From positions 703,536 through 767,535 of the forward strand of contig NMRA01000155.1 in assembly GCA_002633005.1 (NCBI GenBank): a stretch of 64,000 nt of DNA, given 5' to 3'. The stretch is from Phoronis australis. Lineage: Eukaryota > Phoronida > Phoronidae. The position numbers were made by a program, and so were the translations under genes. This document shows positions 26,368 through 37,029 of this stretch, one piece after another. Within the stretch, counting starts at the first letter, position 1, and each line of letters begins with the position of its first letter. The notes under the pieces are model-generated. The model ran no database searches and was not told the origin of the DNA. It saw only the letters and a program-made list of their open reading frames with translations.

Positions 26368-26662
26368 GTCATGGGTGCAAAATGCGGCAACCAAGGAGAC
26401 TTCAGTGGTAAGCAATCGATGGAATGGATTGTTGAGGACAGAGTTCCGCCAGGGCGCTTCACGAGTGATCTGATATTGTCCGATCTTCAGTTGCCTCTGA
26501 CCACCAAAGTGACGGTTCAGTCACAGTGCTACGAAAAGTATAGGTGGCGCTGTGTCAGAGGGTAATATTCTGCAGTCTCTCAAAAGAGGTCACCCTTAGT
26601 TGTCATTAGATGGCGCAGCACTCAAGTTCTGTTATGGAAAAGGTGAAGCTGCGTCCCTAGAA

Positions 26663-29600
26663 ATGCGACGAAGCAAATTTCGCTGCTTCGTGTTGGCACT
26701 TGTCTTGCTTACGTGCTCAGTAGGGTACATGATGTATCTACTAATGGTTTTACACCCCACTACAGGTAATCTCATATAATAAAGTGTTTGAACTTGTGTG
26801 AATTGTTCACCGTTGTATAAAAGACACTCGCTCTAGCCGTTCTTACTTGGCCTGGGGCAGAAGCTAAGGCTAGAGTAGAGAGTAGAGTTTAGACAGTTCA
26901 ACCGTATCTGGATAGGTTCAACCACATGCCCGTGGTGGCCCTCCAATAAACCGCCCATGCCCTTCTGTATGCGGGGAGCATTTCTGCATTATTGCCACTC
27001 AGTAGCTTGAACCATCAATGACGGTCACCTCGGTCACGTTACTATAAGTTATAACTAAGACTAAGAGGCATAAAGCTGATAAGTGGGCACATGTGTTTAC
27101 TAGTGCTCTAGAACACTTCGAGCTTATGAAGTCACTGAAGCAGATGGAATCATTAAATCCTTTCAACTTGAACAAATACTCCCCCTATCATTAACATTTG
27201 CTGAATTCGTTGTCCTTCGTTCTGTCAACAAAATTGTGAATTCACTATTTGTGAATTAGTGCTTGCATCAAAATGTCTGTCAACCAAATCTGGAAATATT
27301 TAAATACTTTAAATGCATCCAACGTCCAAAAGTGTCCTACAGTTTGACAGTATCTAGCATACTAGTGGTATGTGACTTTGACAATTAGCCAAATTGTCAG
27401 TCAGACCGCATTATAACCTACCCTTGTATGTTGGGCTTTGCCTGAGAGTTTTCAAAAAAATTTGTAACTACCTGTAGGTGTTAGGAAGCATACCTGGACT
27501 CAAAAAGAATCACCCGCCTGCAGTCCTAAATTTTAAAATTCTGCAGTTAAATTTTAATGCCACTCAAAAAACAACAGATATGCAGTCCTCTTTTAAATGT
27601 CCTTATGGGACCCCCATGACTGCAGGTTATATGCAATTTATTTCCTTTCGATTGTACCAGACAATAGAGGCAATCAATAGGTTCCAAAGCAAATGGTCAC
27701 CTGTCTTGTTGCTGGCATAACTTTCAATGGGTGCACAAAATGTAAGGGGCATGATATGATCAGGAGCCATTGAGGAAATGCAGAATTATAAATATTGCGA
27801 ACGGACTATGCAAATTGACAAACTCCATAGTGGAAAACACACATTATATTTGCTTCATTGGGTGTTGCAGCTACCAAAAGTGTGGTTTTGAATTGCACTG
27901 CAGTACAATGTTCTGCATTTTGGTTAGGGCTGTTCCAGTAAAAAATGTATGGGAGGGGGGAAGGCACTTTCATTTCTTACCCACCGCCCATATTTTTCTT
28001 TTTATTTCTCCAACCCACATTCCATACTTTTTGATTAGGTTGAAATATCAAATGCGGTTTTTGAGATAATCAACATGTCTTTTCAAAAACTTCTTTCAAG
28101 GAGGACCACCCATAATTTAAATTTTCTTCTGAAGACCACCACCTATAAATTGTTATTTCAACTGCCATCCCCCCTCCCATTCGGATTTTTCTGGAATTAT
28201 CACCTTTCTCTCTCTAATGTTTTTGTAGATCAGATTGCAGACATTGTTGACCAGGTACAAAAGAAGCCAAACATAAACGTCAACAGATTGAGCAGTGATC
28301 AAGCCCATAAGTTCAACATCAACAATGCAGTTTATGTGTCTTCGACATTGAGGAGTGTACATAAGGATGTTCCCCCTGGTATTGAGGCTCCACTTGGTAA
28401 AATCCAAATTGAGGACAACTTAACAGGGGTCAAAGGTCAGGACTTCAGAAATAAATCTCACAAGGGCATCAAGGTCCTCAACAAAACATCGGAGAGTCTA
28501 GGTGTCCTTAAGAACAAGACCAAAATTGGTGAACTGTTTCAGATCATCAGACCGGCTAAGTCCAGTGCCAAGGAAGCCATTTTTCATGACAATGTTCTGA
28601 AGCTGGGTCTCACCAAGGAAACAGTAGAGGAATACATGAGTTACCTTGCCAAGTCTGTGGCTAGTGTGACAGGCGCAGAGCACTTCCATACTCACGCGCA
28701 GTCCTTTATTAAGGATGGACGCAGCTATGTTGACAAGTCACTGCAGGTGTCGCCAGGCTCCTGTGCCTGTAACGGGACGCAGTGTGTGTGCTGCGCATTC
28801 ATCAGAGTGTCCAGGCTGAAACTGGACACCAAGTTGTGTGTGGCCATGTCCTATATACCGAGACCAAAGGAACCGGTGGGTGAATAAGTGACAGTCGGCT
28901 TGTGTTTGAGTCCACAGTGATTGTCTTTGTCATAAAATGTAAAACCATTCATTGTGTTTTTGTCAGCTCTGGCTGACGAGACCCTCTTGTACACTAGTAG
29001 ACCGTAATTTTTCAGCCCTATACAGTGTACACTTAACGAGGTGGCTACCTGTTGATTAGTCTCCCAAATTTGGACATATCAATTTTTGTTGTAAAAATGA
29101 TCTCTTTGAGTTAACACCCATATTCTACTTTACACCTGCCTGTCCCTGTTTAATTTTACCCTTATAAGTAGCCATTGCTAGCCAACTTTATTACATCAGA
29201 GCTTCAACATTTTCTGTTTTTCCTTGTTTTTCAATTAATTTTGGATTTCGTAATAAGCAAATGTATAATAAACAAAGACAAACATAGAAAATAAAACAAA
29301 ATGCTAATTGTACTCAGGGTTCAAAATACACGGTGGCCCGGGGCAATTTTCATTCATGCTAATGTGATCACAGGTGGTGTACGATTGTGTGTGTAGTTTG
29401 TTTTCCAATATCCTAGCTGTGTGCACTGTGTATGCAGACCAAAGCCATGTTTCCAACACAACCTGTTGTAGATTTCATAAACTAATGGTCTGCAAATATG
29501 TAACCTGGAAGCTTTTGCGCTGATCTGAGTCAATCGCTACTGGTGTAAACATGATGTATCACTCCTGTTTTCGCTCTTCAGGTTGTCAATCTCAATTTTC

Positions 29601-31879
29601 AACTGAGTGGAGTGACCATTCTCAATCAGACAGTATCAGGTAAGACATAGTTTACATATGGCAAACTCCTTTGCAATCCTTGCCGTCTTTCGTTTTGTCT
29701 CTGGCTGATCTTGGATATCACACACACTCAAAACTACACTCCCAGGACTTGCTGCAATGTAAAATTGCCAAAACGCATTTCCATGCCGATTTCACTACAT
29801 TTTTTGTCCACGGTCAAGGGGGCTGGTACTCCTTTGCCCCAATTCCACCACAGCTTTAATATTAAGTATATTTATGGAGGTCAGCAGGGTCTCATTGCCA
29901 TCACCTCAGTATGAGTTGCTTATTAGTGCGTTGTTAAATGTCAGCGTTGGAATTGATGTATTCGACTAAACCTTCATCATTTTCAGTTGGTTTCTCCAAG
30001 TGTCACTGTCTTGAGCATTTCATACATGGTACTTCAGTAATTAGCACTTTAACACCTCAATGTCACATGTCTGGCACATTTCAAATCAGGGATGGCTAAT
30101 GAGCAGTTACTGTGACAGGTCACCTAGGCAGCAGACTGACTGTTGATATCTTGGTCTAGCAGTTTGTATGTGCCCTAGTGTTTACGCATATGTGGGTGCC
30201 CATTCAGCATCTGCTACTCTACGTCTGCTGCTCCACCTCCAAAACTGGATGATTGTTAGTGAAATTTTGCAGACTTGTTCTTGTCAAGGATAGGACGGAA
30301 TGAGCGAATGTTCAGGCGGGTCTGATTACCGGTGTGCCTCCTAGTGGCCATTTTTTGATGTTTGCCTCAGTTTGTATCTTCGTTACTTCCTTGACAGAGT
30401 TTCATGAAATTTGGAAAATTTATAGCTATTAAAGTGGCAAGGATGACGTCTTATCTTTTTTCTCTTCCTTGTAGTTATTTTTTTTCTGTTTTCAAGTTTT
30501 TAAGCATCCACCTCTCTGTCAGCCAAATGACTCTATGGTTAATTATGAAAACTGGTATAAATGTTCCTGCTGCTAAGAGGGCATCAGCTGTGATTTTTGG
30601 ACGGCTCTGACTACTGTGTTTTTCTCATCCATTCCTGTATCAGCTAAACTCGCTAAACTCTTACAAGATCTTTGTTAAATTTGATGTAACCTGATGTTTC
30701 TTGGAATGTGACCACAGATGACGATTTTTGTACAGATTCGATTACCGTTGTGCCCTCTAATGGCAATTCATTTGTTTTCCTCTGTATCTTCGAATGTCCG
30801 TGAAGGAGACATGGCAAATAAGTTTCTAATAAATAAACAATAACACATCTTTATTTTTGTATGGGCTCGACATACTGTATGCTATTTTCATTATTTTTGA
30901 ATCAGGTTTTTGGCGTCTGCTTCTTTATCAGCTAAATTACTCTAAATATCATTGTGAAAATTGGCAGATGTGTTCCTACTTGAAGTACGTGGCTGATGAT
31001 TTTTGAACTTGTCCGACTGCTGTGGTACTCTCTTGTCGCATTTTTGTTTTTTACGTGAGGTTCAACACAAGTTCCTTGGTGGATTTTCTTGATATTTGAT
31101 ATGTGTTTCTATTGAGGAGAGTAAAAATGACGCGGATTGTGGTACAAATCTGAATAATGCAAAGTTGCCTAGTGGCACTTTTTGTCTTCATTGCGTTTGC
31201 CTTGACACATGCTAAGTTCAGTGATAGATGTTCATGAAATTTGGCAAATAAGTTACTACCACGCAGATGGCAGCACCAACCCTGTTTTAGAGTTTGCCTA
31301 CGTTCTGCCCCTAATGTTATTTCTATTATTTTTGTGTCCTAATTGTCATGGTGAAAGATGGCAGGCATGTTCCTATTGAGGAGAGCATTTCTGATCTGCT
31401 TTCCACCCTAGTTTAGCACTGCTGTGTTAGTGGGAACGTTTAAAATAATGATCATTTCTTGTATATGTGCTGTATGTGATGCATAACATATCTGTGGTTT
31501 GTAATTGATATGTTGAATGTATTGTGTTATTAGGAAATGTGTTTATCTTCAAAGGTCTCTATTATGGAATTGTATACAAGTGATACACAACCTTGATATA
31601 CTCTTGATTGTTTCAATTTCAGCTTTCAAACCTCAAGAGGTATGTCTAGGAGGGGTTCCTAGTTTCACCGAGGTATGTACTCGCTTCACCGACACAACGG
31701 TGCGTATGCCTAGCCATGACGACACGGTGACCTCAGTGCATAGCTGCATAGCCTTTGACCTAAATCTCTTCATGAAGACAGTGGCTGTGTTCCCGGCCGG
31801 TTGCTTTGTACTTATCTCTACCAGTCCGTTGAAGGAGAGTTTGATGGTGAATAAAGCTGGCAACCTGTTTATGCCATAA
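26663..31879 (+). CDS. DUF4773 cysteine-rich protein with N-terminal membrane segment, complete, 4 exons
   Basis: Exons 26663-26765, 28229-28875, 29582-29639 and 31623-31879 total 1065 bases, giving 354 residues; all joins keep frame. Residues 1-34 hold a short basic start (MRRSKFR) and a hydrophobic run (LALVLLTC, then MMYLLMVL), so it is a signal anchor or uncleaved signal. A polar middle section follows. From about Cys213 (CACNGTQCVCC) to about residue 335 the sequence fits the DUF4773 domain: the C.C....C.CC opening, NLNFQLSGVTILNQTVSG, then PQEVCLGGVP, FTEVCTRFTD and SCIAFDLNLF. This domain is found in invertebrate proteins of unknown biochemical role. A secreted or type II membrane location is inferred. 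A foldback MITE ends about 32 bases before exon 2, and the frame stays open back through it. Confidence 0.85.
27927..28197. mobile_element. Foldback element with GGGCTGTTCCAG ends, copy 2
   Basis: Starts GGGCTGTTCCAGTAAAAAAT, then GGGAGGGGGGAAGGCA, and ends with a decayed inverse: ACTGCCATCC, CCCTCCCATT, TCTGGAATTATCAC. It is shorter than copy 1 at 10531-11103 and more diverged at the right end. It lies in DUF4773 intron 1, ending about 32 bases before exon 2, so it supplies sequence next to the branch-point and pyrimidine region. Confidence 0.75.
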
Positions 31880-31904
31880 CAGTCTTCCTCACGGATGAAC
31901 TGCT

Positions 31905-32365
31905 GTAGCTTTATAACATGATATCAATAGGGCTGTGTAGCAGTACTGTATCTTGTGATATCAATATCACTGTGTAACACTAAAATATCCTCCAATATCA
32001 GTGTGGCTGTGTAGCACTACAACATCCTGCGATTTCAATATCACTGTGTATAACTACAGCATCCTGTGATACATGTATCATGACTGTGTAGCATTACATC
32101 ATGTGATATCAATATGGCTGTGTAGCACTACAACATCATGTGGTATCATTATGACTGCGTAGCTCTACAGCATCATGTGATATCAACAGGGCTGTGTTGC
32201 AGTACAGCATCTTGTGAAAAAAAAATCTTGTGATATCAATATGTATACGCAGCACTACAACATCTTGTGATATCAACATGGCTGTGTAGCACTACAACAT
32301 CCTGTGACATCAATATGACTGTGCTTCATTACAAGACCCTGTGATATCAATATGGCTCTGCTGCG
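31905..32365. repeat. Minisatellite, about 11 units of about 41 bp
   Basis: The unit is close to ATCTTGTGATATCAATATGG followed by CTGTGTAGCACTACAAC. About eleven diverged copies run from 31905 to 32365. The array begins some 25-35 bases after the DUF4773 stop codon, so it is probably part of that gene's 3' untranslated region. A short A-run interrupts the unit near 32218. Confidence 0.9.
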
Positions 32366-32819
32366 CTTGTGTCTACCTCTTCTTCTAGTTGTTGACATGT
32401 AGGCTATATGTGTGGCAAGTTTACTGCACAGCCAACCAAGCTAAAGCTTTAGGTTCCCCCCTGTTCAATTATCTGTTGTGTGAACTTAGCTACAGGTAGG
32501 GCCCCCATGCGGAGAGAGGCCCCACGCTATAATCACAGGGTTACTAAACATTTCAATGTTTCATTTGTATTGGGGAGGGGTGCAATCTCGGTGAGTAGAG
32601 TGGGTAGAAGTGGTTGCAGCTGTAGGGCCAGGGTGAGAGGTACACTGTAAAAGTGACTGGTGAATTTTCACACTCTCCAAAGTGGACAGGTGAGCTTTAT
32701 AAGCGTTTAGCATGTTGGACTAGTACTGTTTCAAAAAGTGATGGAATTATTGTGCAATTACAGTAGAGTGCACTGGGCGGTTTTTGGAAGAAGCAGGTGA
32801 TTTCTTGCCTTAAATGTCA

Positions 32820-32968
32820 TGTAGGTTGTGGTGGACTTGTCTATAACTTGTATCAAATGATCTGTGGAGTATGGTGGACCTGTCTATAACTTGCATCAAA
32901 TAATCTGTCGAAAGTGACGGACGTGTCTCTAACTTGCATCAAATGATCTGTCTAGTGTGATGGACCTG
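32820..32968. repeat. Tandem repeat, three units of about 50 bp
   Basis: Three diverged units, each with TGGACTTGTCTATAACTTG-like sequence then ATCAAATGATCTGT, at about 32830, 32875 and 32922. No coding potential. Confidence 0.8.
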
Positions 32969-32969
32969 T

Positions 32970-34079
32970 ACAGAAGTTCCTTAAGAGTGATTGAAATATT
33001 CTGGTTGGTAGAGTGAATGTAATGTTCTAATTTTCATAGCATTGTTTTATTAACATAAATCTCTCATCTCAACCACATTGCTTTTCACTTATCTCATTTT
33101 ACCACTAAGAATATCTTGTGTTAACCTATACTAGGCTTACAGCCTTACACTAACAGTCTCAAGATCCCTATTTATGAAGTACCTAAGCTTGGCTTACCAC
33201 CCGGACTTCTCTCTTTGAAAGTTCCCCGTCTCAACAGAAGTTTAGCTCTCAAAAAGTGCCCAACTGGCTTCATGCCTTTAGTAGCGACCAGTTCCCGAAA
33301 TTGGTCAATTTCGTTGGAACCTTGCCTTATTGGGACTGGAAAACATCGGTACACCCTCTCTCTTTAACTGAGGTGGCAAAAAGTGGTTGTTTTGACACAT
33401 AACATTATTCTTCTCCGCCTGTGCAAAAGCGCGCATATACGTGTTCAGTTAGCAGTGTGCTGGCCCGCCGGCCCACCATTTAGTCTAAAAATTTACTGGC
33501 CCAGGTGACAAGTTAACTTTTAAAAGTTACTGGCCCGGCGGCAAATCTACTGGCCCCGGGACTGCGTGTATTTCGAACGCTGCGTGAAAGCAGCAGGTAG
33601 CGAGCTCATTACGTACGCTGCTTTAATTAAAGAGGTTTGTCATGCCACTGAACCACCGGACGGGATCATGCAATTGTACAATATATTGATGATTTAATGG
33701 CTCTTCACGTGATGTCCCCGCCAATGTACTTAACCAGGTCGATTGTTCTTCTAAAATTCGGTTCTAACCCTCCATGCTGGGCTTAACGCCCACCTCTGAG
33801 TTCTGAGTTTAAGCGCCCTGGGCGATAACCTGGAGCAATATCGTAGTTGAATATTGTGCTTCCATGTTTTACCACTATCGTTCAAAGACTGGTTGCCGTC
33901 AAGGAAGCCTGTTACCTTATCGTTAGCGTTAGTGTCCTTAAAATATACAACACTGAGAAAGCTTCTCTAGACGCTTTTGATCAAGAAGGGCGTCATGTCG
34001 ACTTTGACATCTCATGATTCACTGAATTCTTCATTACCTAATTATGAATCTTCATCGTGAGATTTGGTCGTGCGGTGGC
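32970..34079. other. Intergenic DNA without recognised genes
   Basis: No exon seen. A small inverted duplication built on TACTGGCCC/GGGCCAGT-like motifs lies at about 33455-33560. Confidence 0.5.
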
Positions 34080-34083
34080 TTAA

Positions 34084-35000
34084 AGGCGAAGGCAACATTT
34101 TTTCATTTCATTTTAGCAAAAATATGGTTCTATGATTATCCCAGACATATTTTTCACTTAATTACAGCTTTCTGTAATTTAAATTAGTACTCGTCCTTTA
34201 CTCCGGAAGTGACGTTTTAGGAGGCAAATATTTCGCACCAATTTCTTTTCATATAGTCTGACTGTGAGAGCTGCCGAGTCAGTCAATGTTCTACCTCTGT
34301 TGTGATTTTTCAGTCGTCGTTTGCTTTTGTTTACGAGTTAGTCAATATGCCACACTGTTGCTGCGTACCCAGATGTACTCATTATCGTCTCACGGACAGT
34401 GACAGGAACAATTGTCCCACTTGCCCGAGTGTCCCGCGGCACACTCCCACTGGATAACCTGATCACACAAACTGCTTACATCCCGCCGTGTGACTCCATC
34501 GCCACATTCCTGGCACCTTCTAAATAACTCCAATACGTAAGACAAATTCTCAATAAACTTATCAAAGTACGTTTAATTGGCTCACCGATCTATTCATTGG
34601 ACGACGAACTGTGCTCTTCACTGCGTGTCGAACTGGGCCTGTACTCATTCCCTCTACTCAACATCGAAGCAGGGCTGCTTACAGGCTCTGGGCGATATGA
34701 GTACAACCCGGTACGCAGCAACAGTGTGGCATGTTGACTGACTCATAGGCAAAAGCAAACGACGACCGAACTTAATTGTCACAGCCGAGGTATAACAATG
34801 ACTGACTCGACAGCTCTCACAGTCAGACTATATGAAAAGAAATTGTCACGAAATTCTTGCCTCCCAAAACGTCACTTCCAGAGTAAAGGGCGAAGAATTG
34901 ATTAAATTACGAAAAGCTGTAATCAAGGGAAAATTTGTCTGGGATAAGCAAAGAACCTTATTTTTGCTGAAAATGACGTGAAAAGGGGTTGCCTTTCCCA
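34084..35000. mobile_element. Kolobok-like element with long inverted ends, copy 1
   Basis: The left end AGGCGAAGGCAACATTTTTT directly follows TTAA at 34080-34083. The right end is the inverse, decaying at GTTGCCTTTCCCAG. The arms are about 310 bases and share the CGTCACTTCC/GGAAGTGACG and AGTCTGACTGTGAGAG blocks. Both arms carry the first codons of the same THAP-type reading frame, pointing inwards (start MPHCCCVPRCTHY at 34350 on plus, MPHCCCV on minus near 34733). TTAA target sites together with a THAP-domain gene are the hallmarks of the Kolobok superfamily. The element is non-autonomous: the frames stop within 40 codons. Confidence 0.75.
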
Positions 35001-36088
35001 GTATTGCGATAGTACGACCTAAAGAATGCAAATGGTTTTGGCTGAACCTGAACCTGTTCTAGCCATTTTTGTCCAGCAATAATCGGTTGTTTGCGACTTC
35101 CACGATTCACGCTCTGCTGATGAATGTCCTGGTAGTACCGCAAAGATCAGTCTCGTGGCCAGTCGTAACATAGTTGTAGACGCCGGTGTTTTTCCTTACG
35201 CAGCCAGTATTCAGTCTTACACTTTCGATGTCACTACATGTCGGTTAATCAGGACCGTTGTAGTATACACTTGACACTTGCAGTCAATGTAAACTTCACA
35301 TGTGGCCACAAACCTGACGTTTTACTTGCTCGGCTGGGTAAATTTAACGTGCTGTTTTTGTCGCCATCATGTGAACACACCCAAATTCTTCTTTGGTGTG
35401 AACTACTATTCCTCAATTCTTCCAAAATGCGTCGAATCAACCATTCAATTTATGACGTATTCATAAGTTCCTTCGCATTTTGCAATAATATGGACTTTAA
35501 GTTTGTGGGTTCCATTCATTAAATAATCTTGAATTGTTAAAACTGCGTTTTGAAAATCGAAATAGACCTTTTACTATATAAACTACAAGTCTCATAATAT
35601 CCCTCACTGTGTTAGGATTCTGTTTCCGTTACCAATTCAAGTCACAGTCTATGCGCGCATGCGTCATTTCCAATTTCGTAGTTTTAATGTAGGCCAATTC
35701 CAATAGGCACAGGTGTATTCATGAGTAACTCGATACTCTTGTGACGGAAATACACGTAGAATCCTATCATGGCCAATGACGGCCTCTGTCATGGCTAGAA
35801 AAAAATAATGACGAGACCGATTTTATGAGTGTAAAAGGCCTAACTCGATTTTCGCCGACTAAACCGCGCGAAATGCTGCTTTAACAAACTCTAAGATACA
35901 CATGTATAGTGAGCAACAGCACCAGCGAGTTTTCTAACCGATGCACACCTGTGTTCGACTGTTTGTTGGTTTTAGACGCACGTTGGCATAGCCACTTTAC
36001 TGTATTCGCTCCCGTCAAAGCCCGACATTTCACAATTAGTGTGCTCAAAAAACGGGGTTGACATTCGTGTCATGTGCTTTTATCGCAT

Positions 36089-36279
36089 AGCAAAGGCGGA
36101 TCCAGCATCCAGCTTTTTACGAAAGGGAAGGTCTCAGTAAAATGATAAGTTTCTGGAGAGAATTCACTACCACAAGCGATGAGTAGGAAACCCGTAATGA
36201 AATTAAGTGTTGGTTTTTGTTTGCCGCTTTAGCTTAAAAAGGAGGGCTCGGACCCCTTAGACCCTCCCCTGGATCCGCT
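36089..36279. mobile_element. Short element with GGCGGATCCAG inverted ends
   Basis: Begins AGGCGGATCCAGCATCCAGC and ends CCTCCCCTGGATCCGCTTA, so about 11-12 terminal bases are inverted. At about 190 bp it has no coding capacity. Related ends occur at 54012, 54358, 54505, 63330 and 63929. Confidence 0.6.
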
Positions 36280-36419
36280 TACGCATGTTCCTACATGTCC
36301 ATAGGCTTCGAAAACTTTCGTACATGAGTTGACAGGCTATTATCGTACATGAGTTCGCAGACTAGTATCGTCGTGCACATACATTTGTAAGCTCGTGGGC
36401 TTTGAACATTCGTGCATGG

Positions 36420-36667
36420 CATGCGCCCACCCAGCCTTCAATTTGGGGCGGGGATGCTCAAATTCCCGGCGTTGTGGACCTTTCGCTAACAAAAGAGCGG
36501 GCGGACTAAAAAAATACAAGAAAAAGCGGAGAACCACTGTGTATTGCGCATTTGGTTTATTTAATGGACTTTTGTCCCAATTTCTCTGACTTTTTGTCTG
36601 TCGCGGGGCGGACCTTTTTGCCCACTTCGCCAAATGGGGAATCCCCCTCCCCCTGAGTGCGCGCATG
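36420..36667 (-). mobile_element. CATG-cACCCAG MITE, copy 3 (inverted)
   Basis: Reads in the opposite direction to the copies at 19136 and 51627. It starts CATGCGCCCACCCAGCC and ends GAGTGCGCGCATG. The minus strand shows the family order: CATTTGGCGAAGTGGGCAAA, then GACAAAAAGTCAGAG, then GGACAAAAGTCC-like sequence. Confidence 0.75.
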
Positions 36668-37029
36668 CATGAGTCTAAATTTGGTTAACAAACGTAGGTG
36701 AATTGGCGATGACCGGTAATGATAGGATTTTTTTCTATAGTGAACGATGTCCTAGCGTGCCTGTCTACAGGGCACAAACGAGAGAAGTAGATTTGGTGTG
36801 AAATGAGGGAGAAGAGGTGTGGGCTGATTACCCGAGAAGGTGGTTTTATACCTGCGCGAGAAAAACCAGGCATGTGTTTATAGCAAGAAAAATCAGGGAT
36901 GTGTTTATACTGAGCAGGTAGATCTACATGTATATGCCAGGAAAACACAAAATGAAAATGGGTTTATACGGGAGAGGATACGATATGGTATGAATACATT
37001 TAATTCGGCTTATTATGTACGCGAATATG

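Larger units (their letters stand above)
24263..26662. other. Intergenic region alpha-tubulin/DUF4773 gene
   Basis: No coding exon recognised. It contains a short triple repeat of AAAATACCATTCCC near 24503-24540, a sharply GC-rich patch at about 25800-26110 and a diverged MITE copy at 26055-26367. The DUF4773 promoter must lie near its right end, but no TATA box is evident. Confidence 0.5.
35001..37029. other. Intergenic region left of the receptor gene
   Basis: No coding exon found. It contains a short GGCGGATCCAG element at 36089-36279 and a MITE copy at 36420-36667. The receptor gene's 3' untranslated region should lie at the right end. Confidence 0.5.

Noticed and set aside
31905-32365. 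CRISPR-like array
   Set aside because: The 41-bp units are directly adjacent, without unique spacers, in an animal genome; it is a minisatellite.
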